The notes: generated from the letters alone by a model not told the origin. Positions 1-8,748 are shown, counted from the stretch's first letter. The stretch is 64,000 nucleotides of DNA from Flavobacterium piscisymbiosum (GCF_020905295.1 NZ_JAJJMM010000001.1:5642001-5706000), one strand, 5' to 3'. Translations and numbers: made by a program.

Positions 1-82
1 CAATACTGAAATTGACCACTTGTTTGTCGCTGTTCACTTCCTGAACTGATGCATCTGCTGTTAATCGTCCTGTGATTTCCAT
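1..82 (-). CDS. ssb: Single-stranded DNA-binding protein, N-terminal part
   Basis: The minus strand from the ATG at 80-82 reads MEITGRLTADASVQEV followed by NSDKQVVNFSI and runs off the window edge. This is the first beta-strand of the OB fold in the SSB family carried by Bacteroidota mobile elements, which usually begins MEITGRLTADA. Only 27 codons are visible, so length and C-terminal tail cannot be judged. In such elements SSB is thought to protect transferred single strands, which fits the mobilization genes a few kilobases away. Confidence 0.75.
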   Translation of the reverse strand, partial: MEITGRLTADASVQEVNSDKQVVNFSI

Positions 83-180
83 AATTTTAATTTTTAGGAT
101 TACTACTGTTTACTTTCTCTCTAGTCCTGCCCTAACAAAAATTGTTTTCAAAACGAAAAAACGGGAAAAAAGAAAGCAAG

Positions 181-290
181 ATGCCAGTGGTTTAAGGATG
201 CACAGGTGCTATAAGTCCCGAAGGGTGGCAAGGGAAGCGCCGCCATTATGCGCACGGGGCATGCTTAAGCCACTATCTTAGCTGCCCTTT
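181..290. ncRNA. GC-rich structured element upstream of ssb
   Basis: No gene fits 83-553, but 186-274 can fold into one long interrupted hairpin. The pairings I can trace are 186-196 with 264-274 (11 pairs, one G-U), 198-201 with 259-262, 206-209 with 252-255, 211-214 with 246-249, and 224-229 with 239-244. CCC at 217-219 could pair with GGG at 223-225 or with the terminal-loop GGG at 232-234, which would make a pseudoknot. The GC-rich block stands out from its AT-rich surroundings. The strand is unclear: it could be a leader on the ssb side, a small RNA, or a DNA structure used in transfer. I cannot assign a known RNA family. The rest of 83-553 shows nothing recognisable. Confidence 0.4.
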
Positions 291-553
291 TAGTCCGTTT
301 CGAGTGAAAGCTTTATATATACTAAGTAACTCTGATTAAAAACTTAAACAGCCTGTAGTATCTCTAATAAGTCAAATTGTATAAAAAAGATTAGCTATTT
401 TAGCCTTTGAATATCTACAAAGATTGATAGGGATGAAATCAAGTAAATGGAATTGATGGATGTGATGATGTAGAATATGGTATTGACTGAAATTTATAAA
501 AATGATTTATCGAACACGCAATTAAAATTACCAACCAATACAAATTATATAGA

Positions 554-1012
554 ATGGAACTCAAATTTAGCCACATAGATATTTTAGTCAAAGACCTTCA
601 AACGGCTTGTGATTATTATGAAAAAATCCTTGGGGCTGAGACCTCAAAGAAATTCATTTGGGAGAGAGATGGACTGCATGTAACCTATGCTGTTTTGAAA
701 ATGGGCCAGGAACGATTTATGCTTGTGCAGCCTTTTTCCGGAAATCTCAAAAATCTCCTTGACACCAAAGGTGAAGGAACTATTTACCGCCACTGTTATT
801 CAACTCCTGATATTGAAGCAGCCTTTGATGAATTGACCGCCTCAGGTGTCCAGCCAGAGGACGAAAATGGAAATGCTTTAACAAGAGAGAGCCTTAATTC
901 TCCGAGTGGAATCAGAATTATCTGGCTTCCCAAACGTTTTGGTGAATTTTCAATCGAAATACTTGAAGAAGCAGGGCTTAAAGAATTCATCAACGAAGCA
1001 TTTCAAATTTAG
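554..1012 (+). CDS. VOC (glyoxalase/bleomycin-resistance) family protein
   Basis: A 152-residue single-domain protein of the vicinal oxygen chelate superfamily. The start reads FSHIDILVKDLQTACDYYEK, the usual first beta-alpha unit with a metal-ligand His at residue 8. Further candidate ligands are the His in YRHCYSTPD near residue 80 and the Glu in SIEILEE near residue 135. This spacing resembles methylmalonyl-CoA epimerase or lactoylglutathione-lyase-like members, but substrate cannot be read from sequence. It stands alone on the plus strand between the structured element and a convergent nuclease gene, and looks like element cargo. Confidence 0.75.
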   Translation: MELKFSHIDILVKDLQTACDYYEKILGAETSKKFIWERDGLHVTYAVLKMGQERFMLVQPFSGNLKNLLDTKGEGTIYRHCYSTPDIEAAFDELTASGVQPEDENGNALTRESLNSPSGIRIIWLPKRFGEFSIEILEEAGLKEFINEAFQI

Positions 1013-1042
1013 GAGTAATAATTGTGATTAATTTATAATCTT

Positions 1043-2011
1043 TTAATAATGCAGATCTGTCAGCTTTTGTGTTAGTAGCTTTTTGTCGGGAAGCTGAATT
1101 TTGTATTCAGCAACCATTGTAGGAGAAAGGCTTCGGCTTAAAGCATATTCTACCACTGCATGATCCTGGTCTTTGCATAATAAAATACCGATACTTGGGT
1201 TTTCATTCTGCTTTTTCACATCTCGATCCAGAGCTTCCAAGTAAAAATTTAACTGACCCAAATGTTCGGGTTTAAACTTATCTGACTTTAACTCAAAGGC
1301 GACCAGACATTGTAAGCCCCTGTGATAAAATACAAGATCAATATAGAAATCACTATGCCCTACCTGAACTTTATATTCTTCTGCTATAAATAGAAAATCC
1401 TTACCTAATTCAAGTATGAAGTTTTTCATCTGACTGATCAAACCTTTCTGCAAATCACTCTCGGTGTAGGAGTCTGAAAGGTTTAAAAAATCAAATATAT
1501 AGCTGTCCTTAAATGTGTTTGTGATATCGGGATGTAGTTCTCTCATCACTGATGAGACTTTTGTATTTCCAATAATGGTTCTTTCAAAAACACCACTATT
1601 TATCTGCCTTTCTAATTCCCTTGAACTAAATTTCTCCTGACTGGAGAGGCGCAAATAAAATTCCTGTTCTTCGATTGATTTAGTTCTGCTTAAAATGATA
1701 AGATTGTTTGTCCAGCTAATTTCTCTCAGCAGTGCTGAGAGTTTTGGAGAAGCTTTGTATGTTTGATAGAACTGTTTCATTCTCCAAAGATTCTTATCCG
1801 AAAATCCTTTTAAATCAGGCTCGCTTCTTTGCAAAAAATCAGCCAGTTCTTTTACTACTGATTTCCCCCACTGTGCTGTTTCGATACGATTATAAATGTA
1901 TTGTCCAATATTCCAGTACAGATTAATCATTTCAGTGTTAACTACTGAAATGGCTTTTGATCTGGATTGTTTTATTAATTGGATTATATCGGTAAATTGT
2001 TCCTGTATCAT
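1043..2011 (-). CDS. YhcG-type PDDEXK nuclease family protein (DUF1016)
   Basis: A 322-residue protein with the two-part layout of the YhcG/DUF1016 family. Residues 1-160 are an alpha-helical N-terminal domain (motif YWNIGQYI near 32-39). Residues 190-320 are a PD-(D/E)XK-like domain with Asp225 (FYIDLVFYH) and Glu240-x-Lys242 (AFELKS). The family occurs widely on mobile elements and is proposed to act in DNA cleavage or recombination, but no biochemical role is established that I can state with confidence. It lies 22 bases downstream of the coupling-protein gene on the same strand and may be co-transcribed with the mobilization genes. Confidence 0.85.
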   Translation of the reverse strand: MIQEQFTDIIQLIKQSRSKAISVVNTEMINLYWNIGQYIYNRIETAQWGKSVVKELADFLQRSEPDLKGFSDKNLWRMKQFYQTYKASPKLSALLREISWTNNLIILSRTKSIEEQEFYLRLSSQEKFSSRELERQINSGVFERTIIGNTKVSSVMRELHPDITNTFKDSYIFDFLNLSDSYTESDLQKGLISQMKNFILELGKDFLFIAEEYKVQVGHSDFYIDLVFYHRGLQCLVAFELKSDKFKPEHLGQLNFYLEALDRDVKKQNENPSIGILLCKDQDHAVVEYALSRSLSPTMVAEYKIQLPDKKLLTQKLTDLHY

Positions 2012-2033
2012 TATTTCTGATTTTAATTTATTA

Positions 2034-4022
2034 TCACTTCTTAATTACTAAATGACTTAGTTCAATATCATTTAGTAGTCTTTCCTTTTCTGCATAAATA
2101 ATATCCTTGATGTCTTTTTTTATCTGTAGATAATTGCGCTGTACCATCGAATTATCAACTTTGCGAATAATAGGAATATCAACATATTGATCCTGTTCTT
2201 TTTTTAATGCTTCATGGTCATTTACTATTTCAGAATGAAAGGTTTTGAGTTCTATTTTACAATCAGGATCATCGGCTACCATACCCACGAATTCACCGGA
2301 ACTAAGCCCGGAGATTTTGGATGGCGGAACTGCGGATTCCAATTGTTTGGACCGGCTTATAGACGTATCACCGCTATTAATTGAAAGGCTTTCCCTGTCC
2401 TGCATAATTTTTCCGAAACGTTCGGAAAGTTGTTTGGCAGTATCTCCAGTAACCTGCCCACTGACTACGTTTCCAACAATATTCATAATCACATCTGCCT
2501 GTTCACGTCCATAATCTTTACGCAGCTGGCTAAAATCCTGAATACCCAAACAAGTTGCTACTTTATTACTTCTGGCGGTGGCAATCAAACTGTCCATATT
2601 GTTTAGATAAATAGTTGGAAATTCATCAAATATCAGGCTGCTTTTCTGTTTGTTTTTTTGGTTCACCTGCTTTACCAATCGGTTTACATACAGCGACAAT
2701 ACAGCTCCATATATCTGGATTTTCTGCGGATTATTGCCCATACATACGATCTTTGGATCTTCAGGATTATTGATGTCCAATGTGAAGTCGCTACCAGATA
2801 AAACATAATACAATTGTGGAGAGGAAAGCCTTGCCATGGCAATTTTTGCAGAAGCAATCTGCCCCTCCAACTGGTCCATTACGTTATTTAGGTAGGCATT
2901 CACAAAGGGATTAATAAGTACTTCAATTTCTTTTTCAGTCCTGAGCAGTGTAAAGAGACTATCGTAATCTTCCTGCATGAGTTCAATTACATGTGGAAGT
3001 GTACAGAATTCTCCGTCTTTGTATTTTCGTAAATACCATATTATGGCGGAAAGAAAATTAATTGGTGATTCTACAAAAAAATCGCCCTGTCTTTTGATCC
3101 ATTCCCTGTTGAGTCCGAGCAAAATAGTACGCGCCGATTCTGAAGCATCCGTAATATCACTCATACCAGAAGGCTCTAACGGATTACACCGATTGGTCCG
3201 GGTCAGATCATCAAAATTAATGACATAAAACTGAGGTAATTTTGGATAGAGATGTTTGTATTTAAGCCAGCTATTATAGACAATTCTGGTCAGGTCATCA
3301 AACTTGAAATCATAGACAAACATGGTGAATTGTTTACGGATGTGCTGGGTAATGACATGGCGTATGACGAAATAAGATTTCCCAGATCCTGGTGTGCCGG
3401 AAACAAGCAATCCCCGAAAGGGATTAATTATGTTTATCCAACTGTCCCTTATCTTATCCTTTAAGTGATAGCGGGCCGGAAGGTTGATGGAATATTCATT
3501 ATCCAAGAATCTTTCTTCCTGGGGGAAAGTTTCATTTTCTTTATTAAAAACATCCTTGCTGTTGAGCCTGTTTTTTATAATACGCGATAATAATGTGCCA
3601 CCGGAAAGCATCAGAAGAAAACCGCTGGAAGTTATGGTCATATAGGCAATTGCTGCCAGCATTAGTTCTATTTTCAGGTATAGTGAAAGATAACTTATAA
3701 AGTAAATAAGAATGCCTGTAATGATGTAAGCGAAAGCTGTTTTGTAATTCAGCTTTTCATCTTTTCGCCCTTTGGCACCAATTAAGGAAATGATTAAAAA
3801 CCCCAAAGCAAAGAGTTTGGATTTATGAAAATTACTGAACAATCCGGTATGGTAAATATTACCCATGATTTTATCACTAAAGCCGCTTACCAAATGCCAC
3901 TCCCGAAAGGCTACATAACAGTAATAATAAAAATGGATTGTTAAAATAATAATACTGATTAGTCTTGTCATATCCAAGATCTTTCTCAGTGCCTGTTCGT
4001 TTTCTCCTGTCTGCATAGCCAT
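2034..4022 (-). CDS. mobC: MobC-type coupling protein (TraG/TraD-like ATPase)
   Basis: A 662-residue type IV coupling protein that would link the relaxosome to a secretion channel at the inner membrane. The N-terminus has about four membrane segments (about 20-40, 70-85, 95-117, 120-145), the first region containing HFYYYCYVAFREWH of the YWFCY-type N-terminal domain. Walker A is SGTPGSGKS at 208-216 and Walker B is SLIFDEFP near 462-469. The order coupling protein, relaxase, accessory protein on the minus strand matches mobCBA of Bacteroidota elements. The start at 4022 leaves 11 bases after the relaxase stop codon, suggesting one operon. Full length, no disruption. Confidence 0.9.
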   Translation of the reverse strand: MAMQTGENEQALRKILDMTRLISIIILTIHFYYYCYVAFREWHLVSGFSDKIMGNIYHTGLFSNFHKSKLFALGFLIISLIGAKGRKDEKLNYKTAFAYIITGILIYFISYLSLYLKIELMLAAIAYMTITSSGFLLMLSGGTLLSRIIKNRLNSKDVFNKENETFPQEERFLDNEYSINLPARYHLKDKIRDSWINIINPFRGLLVSGTPGSGKSYFVIRHVITQHIRKQFTMFVYDFKFDDLTRIVYNSWLKYKHLYPKLPQFYVINFDDLTRTNRCNPLEPSGMSDITDASESARTILLGLNREWIKRQGDFFVESPINFLSAIIWYLRKYKDGEFCTLPHVIELMQEDYDSLFTLLRTEKEIEVLINPFVNAYLNNVMDQLEGQIASAKIAMARLSSPQLYYVLSGSDFTLDINNPEDPKIVCMGNNPQKIQIYGAVLSLYVNRLVKQVNQKNKQKSSLIFDEFPTIYLNNMDSLIATARSNKVATCLGIQDFSQLRKDYGREQADVIMNIVGNVVSGQVTGDTAKQLSERFGKIMQDRESLSINSGDTSISRSKQLESAVPPSKISGLSSGEFVGMVADDPDCKIELKTFHSEIVNDHEALKKEQDQYVDIPIIRKVDNSMVQRNYLQIKKDIKDIIYAEKERLLNDIELSHLVIKK

Positions 4023-4033
4023 GATGTAAAGTT

Positions 4034-5338
4034 TTATCGATTATTGGACTGTCCTCTTCTTTTTTTCTTTTTGTTTCTCAGCTCGTATGGAAGGTAATTA
4101 GCCGTCTGTTCGGATTGTGTGAGCATCTCTGCTAATTGCCCCATTATTGTGCTGGACCCTATGTATTTGTTATTTCTAAAATCATCACCAAACAGCGTTG
4201 TAAGGATTTCCGATTTCGGTGTTTCAAATGTGATTTCGTGTAATTTTTCACTAACCAAATTTGTCGTTTTTTGCTCACCCGGATTAATGGAGGCGCAGCG
4301 TTCCTGTATTGCTTTGGCACTGTATTGTTTACCAAGTGTACTTCCATTAAAAACACATTTTGTGGTATGGTCAACGTAGGTAATTCCATAAAGCAATCCT
4401 TCTGCGTTTTTTCTAAAAACAGTATTGATTCCATCTTTTTGCAGTACTTGAACTAGTTCTGCGAGTGATATTTGAGTTTTAAAGAATGCGATATCAATGG
4501 CATTTTTTACCCTTCTTAAATCTGAGACTTCATTTGTTTTATTAGACGCAAATTTTTCTTCTAAAAATTTCAGTGTCGGCTTGTTGTAAAACAGACTGGC
4601 TTTTATGGGAACTCCGATTGGTTTTCCATTTTCATCGAGTATCCGATACATTAGTCCTTTTGCTTTAAACATTCTTGAATCTTCATTACCTGGGTCTGCT
4701 AAAACATTGTATTGTTTAAGCACAGCATTGAGTTCTGGAAAGCTGGTATATTTATATGATGAAAGCACGTGACCCAGTACATTTGTAATAGCCTTTTTCG
4801 ATTCGCCTCGCCCGTATTGAATCTTTTGTGAGATGATTGGCTTAAGGGTGAAATCAGTACTATTTTTATTTCCTTGCGCCTTAACAAGTCCAAAGCGTTC
4901 TTCGATTTCTTTTCTTGCGGGTTCAGATCGGTTTTTGCCAATATTTTGCATGTCAATTCGTCTACCATCTCTCTGAACACTTATGGAGACCAGATGGATG
5001 TGCGGATGTCCGGAGTCGTGATGCTGATACACGAGATAAGGCTGCTGGCCAAATCCGATTTTTTCCATATAAGTATCCGCGATAGCCATTAATTCTTCCT
5101 TGGAATGATTTTCTGAAGGATCAAAATTGATTGAGATATGCACACTATTTCGCTTTACATTCTCATTTAATTCAAGTTGTTTTAAAAACCGGTTTAATTT
5201 TACTTCATCCTTCATTTTACCGACATCAATGGGATAATTTCCGGCTCCAATACATTCTGCAACAGCCTCTTTTACTTTGTTTTCATTGTAATAGAAAACC
5301 TTGTGGATAGAGTATCCTGTTTTTATGATCGCAACCAT
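4034..5338 (-). CDS. mobB: MobB-type HUH relaxase
   Basis: A 434-residue relaxase/mobilization nuclease that would nick one strand at oriT and stay covalently bound to it. The HUH metal site is clear: YQHHDSGHPHIHLVS covers residues 105-118, with His111, His113 and His115. The likely nucleophile is one of the tyrosines near the N-terminus (Tyr9, Tyr16, Tyr17). The C-terminal half is a variable region with no motif I recognise. Its start overlaps the mobA stop by 16 bases, indicating translational coupling. The protein appears intact. Confidence 0.92.
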   Translation of the reverse strand: MVAIIKTGYSIHKVFYYNENKVKEAVAECIGAGNYPIDVGKMKDEVKLNRFLKQLELNENVKRNSVHISINFDPSENHSKEELMAIADTYMEKIGFGQQPYLVYQHHDSGHPHIHLVSISVQRDGRRIDMQNIGKNRSEPARKEIEERFGLVKAQGNKNSTDFTLKPIISQKIQYGRGESKKAITNVLGHVLSSYKYTSFPELNAVLKQYNVLADPGNEDSRMFKAKGLMYRILDENGKPIGVPIKASLFYNKPTLKFLEEKFASNKTNEVSDLRRVKNAIDIAFFKTQISLAELVQVLQKDGINTVFRKNAEGLLYGITYVDHTTKCVFNGSTLGKQYSAKAIQERCASINPGEQKTTNLVSEKLHEITFETPKSEILTTLFGDDFRNNKYIGSSTIMGQLAEMLTQSEQTANYLPYELRNKKKKRRGQSNNR

Positions 5339-5715
5339 CTTTCCGAGATTTTCTGGATGTAATTTTTGATTTCATCAATCTTGTCAAAAAGTTTTTTTTT
5401 ATCCAGTTCAGCACTTAAAATCCATACTTTAAATTCCGGAATTTGATTTAATGTATGTAGTTTTTTTACTGCCTGATTGAAGTTGTTTCCAATACCATTT
5501 AATTGCTTGAATAACTGGGTCATTTCATGGATCATATCATCTAAAGACTGATTCCTGTAAGTGGTGTTTATAGATTTCTCAAATAAGTGCCTACGAATGT
5601 AATCACTCAGTTTGCGGCAAGTACTGGCTTTCCATTTTTTCTCAATTTTCGCATACTCTTCTGGTGTAAAGCGTAACCCAACAATGCGTGTTCTGTTTGA
5701 ATTTTCTCTTTTCAT
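5323..5715 (-). CDS. mobA: MobA-type relaxosome accessory protein
   Basis: A 130-residue basic protein with an N-terminal ribbon-helix-helix-like segment (TRIVGLRFTPEEYAKIEKKW, about 8-27) and a helical C-terminus containing LFKQLNGIGNNFNQAVKKLH, typical of the MobA/MobC relaxosome proteins of Bacteroidota. It would bind oriT DNA and help the relaxase nick. First gene of the mobABC operon, overlapping mobB by 16 bases. The inverted repeats at 5802-5856, directly upstream of its start, are the natural binding site. Confidence 0.88.
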   Translation of the reverse strand: MKRENSNRTRIVGLRFTPEEYAKIEKKWKASTCRKLSDYIRRHLFEKSINTTYRNQSLDDMIHEMTQLFKQLNGIGNNFNQAVKKLHTLNQIPEFKVWILSAELDKKKLFDKIDEIKNYIQKISERWLRS

Positions 5716-5759
5716 TTTCTCTCTTTTTCATTGTTATCAAACCTTAATTTATGCTTTTA

Positions 5760-5870
5760 GTATCACTGCTCACGAGTTCCGAGTATAGAGCAGCAAGAAG
5801 GCTGTTGTTTAACAACAGGACATCTTGCCGATTGCAGGAACGTGGCAATCCTGCCGATACTTTAATGTTC
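5760..5870. other. Candidate origin of transfer (oriT)
   Basis: Directly upstream of mobA lies a compact set of repeats. CTGTTGTT at 5802-5809 and AACAACAG at 5811-5818 form an almost perfect palindrome with one central base. GCAGGA and TCCTGC at about 5836-5856 form a second inverted repeat, and TGCCGAT occurs twice around it. Known: oriT in mobABC elements of Bacteroidota lies upstream of mobA. Inferred: this is the nicking region, although the nic site itself cannot be placed. Short reading frames cross it on both strands but resemble no protein I know. Confidence 0.5.
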
Positions 5871-6274
5871 TTTAGACATTCTGGTATTTTCAAAGATTTT
5901 AAAAATTCAAAATATCCAACTATTACCTCTTTTTTGGACAATTTGACGTTTTAACTGTATTCTTCATAGAACTTAATACACTATAAAGACAGTCATTAAA
6001 TTTTTAATATTTTTCTAAAATCTATTTCATTTTTATTTTTAGAATTCAAGGAAAGTGCACACTGCTTATAATTTGGAACTACTGTAACGGGGCAGCTATA
6101 ATGTCCATTTATCCTGTAAATTTTAGATTGAAAAACGTGCTCTTTCAAAGCAATAGAACAATTTTAAAACAACAAAATCCTGACTGTTTTAAGGAAGGTT
6201 TTTGATTGCTCATTTTGATCTTTGCAGTTTAATTCAGAGACAAAATTAAGTAAGCGAAATGGATTTTACCTATG

Positions 6275-6322
6275 ATGGACATATTATGTCCATGACACTT
6301 TAAGACTAGCTTTATACCTTTG
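6275..6322 (+). promoter_or_regulatory. Promoter with GGACA/TGTCC operator
   Basis: TACCTTTG at 6315-6322 is a perfect Bacteroidota -7 element (TAnnTTTG). Upstream, ATGGACAT at 6275-6282 and ATGTCCAT at 6286-6293 form a perfect 8-base inverted repeat with a 3-base spacer. Its centre lies about 43 bases before the expected transcription start, a position typical of an activator of the Crp/Fnr type. A lone half site ATGTCCAT lies at 6101-6108. The rest of 5942-6274 holds no other signal that I see. Confidence 0.6.
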
Positions 6323-6357
6323 TATAAATAAATTATTAATTTAAAAACGTGAAGATT

Positions 6358-6648
6358 ATGACAACAAATGATGTGGCCAAGGTTTTTGATACTGTTCTTA
6401 GTATCCCAAGCATGAATGATGTAGTGAAGATTGATTTGAAAATTTCACGAAAAAATGTATTGTTATTAAACCATGTTATTGAACGTGGATTATCTGCTAA
6501 GGACAATGACAAACCATCGATTCTCATGACAAGTATTCAAGAAGAAAACCTTCAGGAATTAAAACTCTTAGGAGAGGAATGTTTACAAAAAGCAGGTCTG
6601 ATTGAACTCAGTGAAAAACTAAGTGTACTTGGCGATACAATAAAGTAG
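6358..6648 (+). CDS. Hypothetical small soluble protein
   Basis: About 96 residues from the ATG at 6358; a GTG at 6349 in the same frame is a weaker start. Mixed helix/strand composition with no signal peptide or membrane segment. Readable pieces include VVKIDLKISRKNVLLLNHVIE and a Leu/Glu-rich C-terminal helix. I recognise no family. It has its own strong promoter/operator upstream and a strong terminator downstream, so it is a genuine single-gene unit, probably regulated separately from mobABC, which it faces away from. Confidence 0.65.
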   Translation: MTTNDVAKVFDTVLSIPSMNDVVKIDLKISRKNVLLLNHVIERGLSAKDNDKPSILMTSIQEENLQELKLLGEECLQKAGLIELSEKLSVLGDTIK

Positions 6649-6676
6649 CGACAGTTAAAAATCAACAAATTACTTT

Positions 6677-6715
6677 GATGCCATTAGAAATTATTTTTCT
6701 AATGGCATCTTTTTC
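6677..6715 (+). terminator. Rho-independent terminator
   Basis: GATGCCATTAGAAA (6677-6690) and TTTCTAATGGCATC (6696-6709) form a 14-base perfect stem with a 5-base loop, followed by TTTTTC. It ends the 6358-6648 gene. Confidence 0.9.
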
Positions 6716-6821
6716 ATTATCAACTGCACCCTATCCTGTTTTTAACTACGATTGAATGTTATTGAAAAATCTTGGCAGGTTTTTGATAACAACTACACTT
6801 AAATTCTATAGTAATTTTGTC

Positions 6822-6829
6822 TGATTACA
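6822..6829 (+). promoter_or_regulatory. -7 promoter element for the MauE/DUF6520 operon
   Basis: TAATTTTG at 6822-6829 matches TAnnTTTG exactly, about 58 bases before the ATG at 6888. No convincing TTTG -33 element is at the usual spacing. Confidence 0.5.
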
Positions 6830-6887
6830 AATTCTAAACAATTAAATAACTTCCTGGAATTTATTTATAAAATCAGTAAAACAAAAG

Positions 6888-8393
6888 ATGAAATTGAAGA
6901 GAAATATAAAGAACTTGACTCTGGAACTAATTTGCCTTCTGTATGTATCATTATTTGTCTATGCAGCAGTTAGTAAAATTTTAGAATTTGAAAATTTTCA
7001 GGCTCAGCTTGGGCAATCACCAATTTTAGGAGCCTATGCTGGGTTTTTGTCATACTTTGTTATTATTACAGAACTCGTGGTCGCCTTACTTTTAGTCTTT
7101 TCTAAAACGCGAATTTTAGCTCTTTATGCTGCATTTGAATTAATGGTACTCTTTACAGTTTATATCATTATTATATTAAATTTTAGTTACACTATCCCTT
7201 GTTCTTGCGGTGGTGTTTTAGAAAATATGGGCTGGAAAGAGCATCTTGCTTTTAATATTTTCTTTGTTTTTCTTGCTGTAATAGCTACAGTTTTGAATTC
7301 AGTACATTATAATAAAACAATGCTAAAACTTTTTGTTTTGACAATATCAGGAAGTTTAATAATGAGCTTATTATACTTTCGATCTGAGAATATAATACAT
7401 AAAGAAAATCCTTTCATCAGAAGATTCACTCCCGGTTCAAGTAAAAAAATAGCTGAAACAAAACTGCACAATAATACTTTATATATTGCTGGAACTGATC
7501 AAAATTCAATTTACATAGGAGATCAAAGGGCACCTCTTCATATTTTCAAATATGATTCAACATTAAAAGTAAAAAAACATTATAAAATTGAATTGGAAAA
7601 TGCAGGCTATTCTTTCCGATCTGTTCAAGTAAGAATCTCTCCGCCCTATTTTTTTGTTATGGATGGTACAGTACCTATTATTTATAGAGGTAAAATATCG
7701 GATTGGAAAGCTGAAATTTTGATGAAAGATAGTGGCTATTATTTTTCAAAAGCAGTCGTAATTGATTCTTTAAAAATCGCCTTCAGAACCCAGCTGGAAA
7801 AATCCAGGGAGAATGCCCTTGGTGTCTTTAATTTTAAAAATAGTCTTAAAAGCAATCTTCATCAAGACCTATTGCAAAAACAGATTGATGGCTTTTTTGA
7901 CACCGACGGCATGATGAATTATGATTCTGAAACCAAAAGCTTTGTATACTTATACTACTATCGAAACCAGTTTATAGTAACCGATAATAATTTAAAATTA
8001 AGATATCGGGGAAATACAATCGATACTACAAAAACAGCAAACTTAAAACCGGTTTTCATCAAGGATAAAGGACAGCGCAAACTATCTTCTCCTGATAATA
8101 TCGTTAACAAATTAAGCACAATTAGAGATAATTTTTTGTTTGTGAATTCATCACTTCGCGGTCGCTTTGAACCCAAAGAAATGTGGGATACTGCAACGAT
8201 TGTGGATGTGTATGATACAGATTTAAATTCTTATTTATCTAGTATATATATTTATAAAGTTGAAGAATTTAAGATGAAAGACATGATTGTTCTTGGGAAC
8301 AATTTATATGTTATAGTTGGTCAAAATTTGCAATGTTATAAACTCGATAAAGATTTAAAAACCAACCAACATAAAAACATATCGGGCCGATAG
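6888..8393 (+). CDS. MauE/DoxX-type redox membrane protein with large extracytoplasmic domain
   Basis: A 501-residue protein. Residues 12-150 form a MauE-like four-to-five-helix membrane domain, with a conserved-looking PCSCGG motif (Cys105 and Cys107) in a loop. Members of this group are linked to disulfide or cofactor oxidation at the membrane. Residues 160-501 are a hydrophilic, beta-rich region with repeated short blade-like segments (for example FFVMDGTVPIIYRGK), likely an extracytoplasmic propeller-like domain. The next gene, 60 bases downstream, encodes a cysteine-containing exported DUF6520 peptide, a recurrent neighbour of MauE proteins in Bacteroidota. Inferred role: redox treatment of that peptide or of a shared partner. 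Substrate unknown. Confidence 0.75.
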   Translation: MKLKRNIKNLTLELICLLYVSLFVYAAVSKILEFENFQAQLGQSPILGAYAGFLSYFVIITELVVALLLVFSKTRILALYAAFELMVLFTVYIIIILNFSYTIPCSCGGVLENMGWKEHLAFNIFFVFLAVIATVLNSVHYNKTMLKLFVLTISGSLIMSLLYFRSENIIHKENPFIRRFTPGSSKKIAETKLHNNTLYIAGTDQNSIYIGDQRAPLHIFKYDSTLKVKKHYKIELENAGYSFRSVQVRISPPYFFVMDGTVPIIYRGKISDWKAEILMKDSGYYFSKAVVIDSLKIAFRTQLEKSRENALGVFNFKNSLKSNLHQDLLQKQIDGFFDTDGMMNYDSETKSFVYLYYYRNQFIVTDNNLKLRYRGNTIDTTKTANLKPVFIKDKGQRKLSSPDNIVNKLSTIRDNFLFVNSSLRGRFEPKEMWDTATIVDVYDTDLNSYLSSIYIYKVEEFKMKDMIVLGNNLYVIVGQNLQCYKLDKDLKTNQHKNISGR

Positions 8394-8453
8394 CAGGGGT
8401 AACGATTGAAAACCTGTACAAAAGAGTAGATCAATAACTTAAATTATTTTATT

Positions 8454-8735
8454 ATGAACACAATTGTAAAAATGATTTTGCCTGCAGCAGTATTCGTACT
8501 GGCCAGCGCAGGTGCAATAAGCACCAAGTCAGAGAAGGAAAGTGATGCTAAAAAAGCATTAACTACAGAGTATATTCAAATTGCCGGATCCCCGAGTAAT
8601 TGTGATGATGTTCAAGTAAATTGCACGCCAGTTAATAATGGAAATTTATGTATGGATGAGAATGATGAAAATCAAGTTTTCCGTAAAAATGCTGCCGGAC
8701 AATGTAATATTCAACTTTATAAAGCTGAGCCTTAA
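8454..8735 (+). CDS. DUF6520 family exported small protein
   Basis: 93 residues: a hydrophobic signal segment (MILPAAVFVLASAGA, residues 7-21), a charged linker, then a C-terminal part with four cysteines at 50, 57, 66 and 84. This layout matches DUF6520 proteins of Bacteroidota, short secreted proteins of unknown function. Four cysteines suggest two disulfides, which fits the MauE-type redox protein encoded just upstream. The gene ends in a strong terminator. It could be a structural or signalling peptide, or a substrate of the S9 peptidase encoded convergently. Confidence 0.75.
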   Translation: MNTIVKMILPAAVFVLASAGAISTKSEKESDAKKALTTEYIQIAGSPSNCDDVQVNCTPVNNGNLCMDENDENQVFRKNAAGQCNIQLYKAEP

Positions 8736-8748
8736 ATAAGGCTAAGAG

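Noticed and set aside
72..281. 69-residue plus-strand frame across the structured element
   Set aside because: Its composition follows the hairpin arms, it resembles no protein, and the secondary structure explains the sequence better.
181..290. Assignment of the structured element to twister, hammerhead or another named ribozyme
   Set aside because: The strands and loops do not show the conserved core sequences as far as I can recall them, so no family is claimed.
5744..5954. Short frames on both strands over the oriT-like region
   Set aside because: Both are about 65 residues, overlap one another antisense and translate the palindromes; no family resemblance or promoter.
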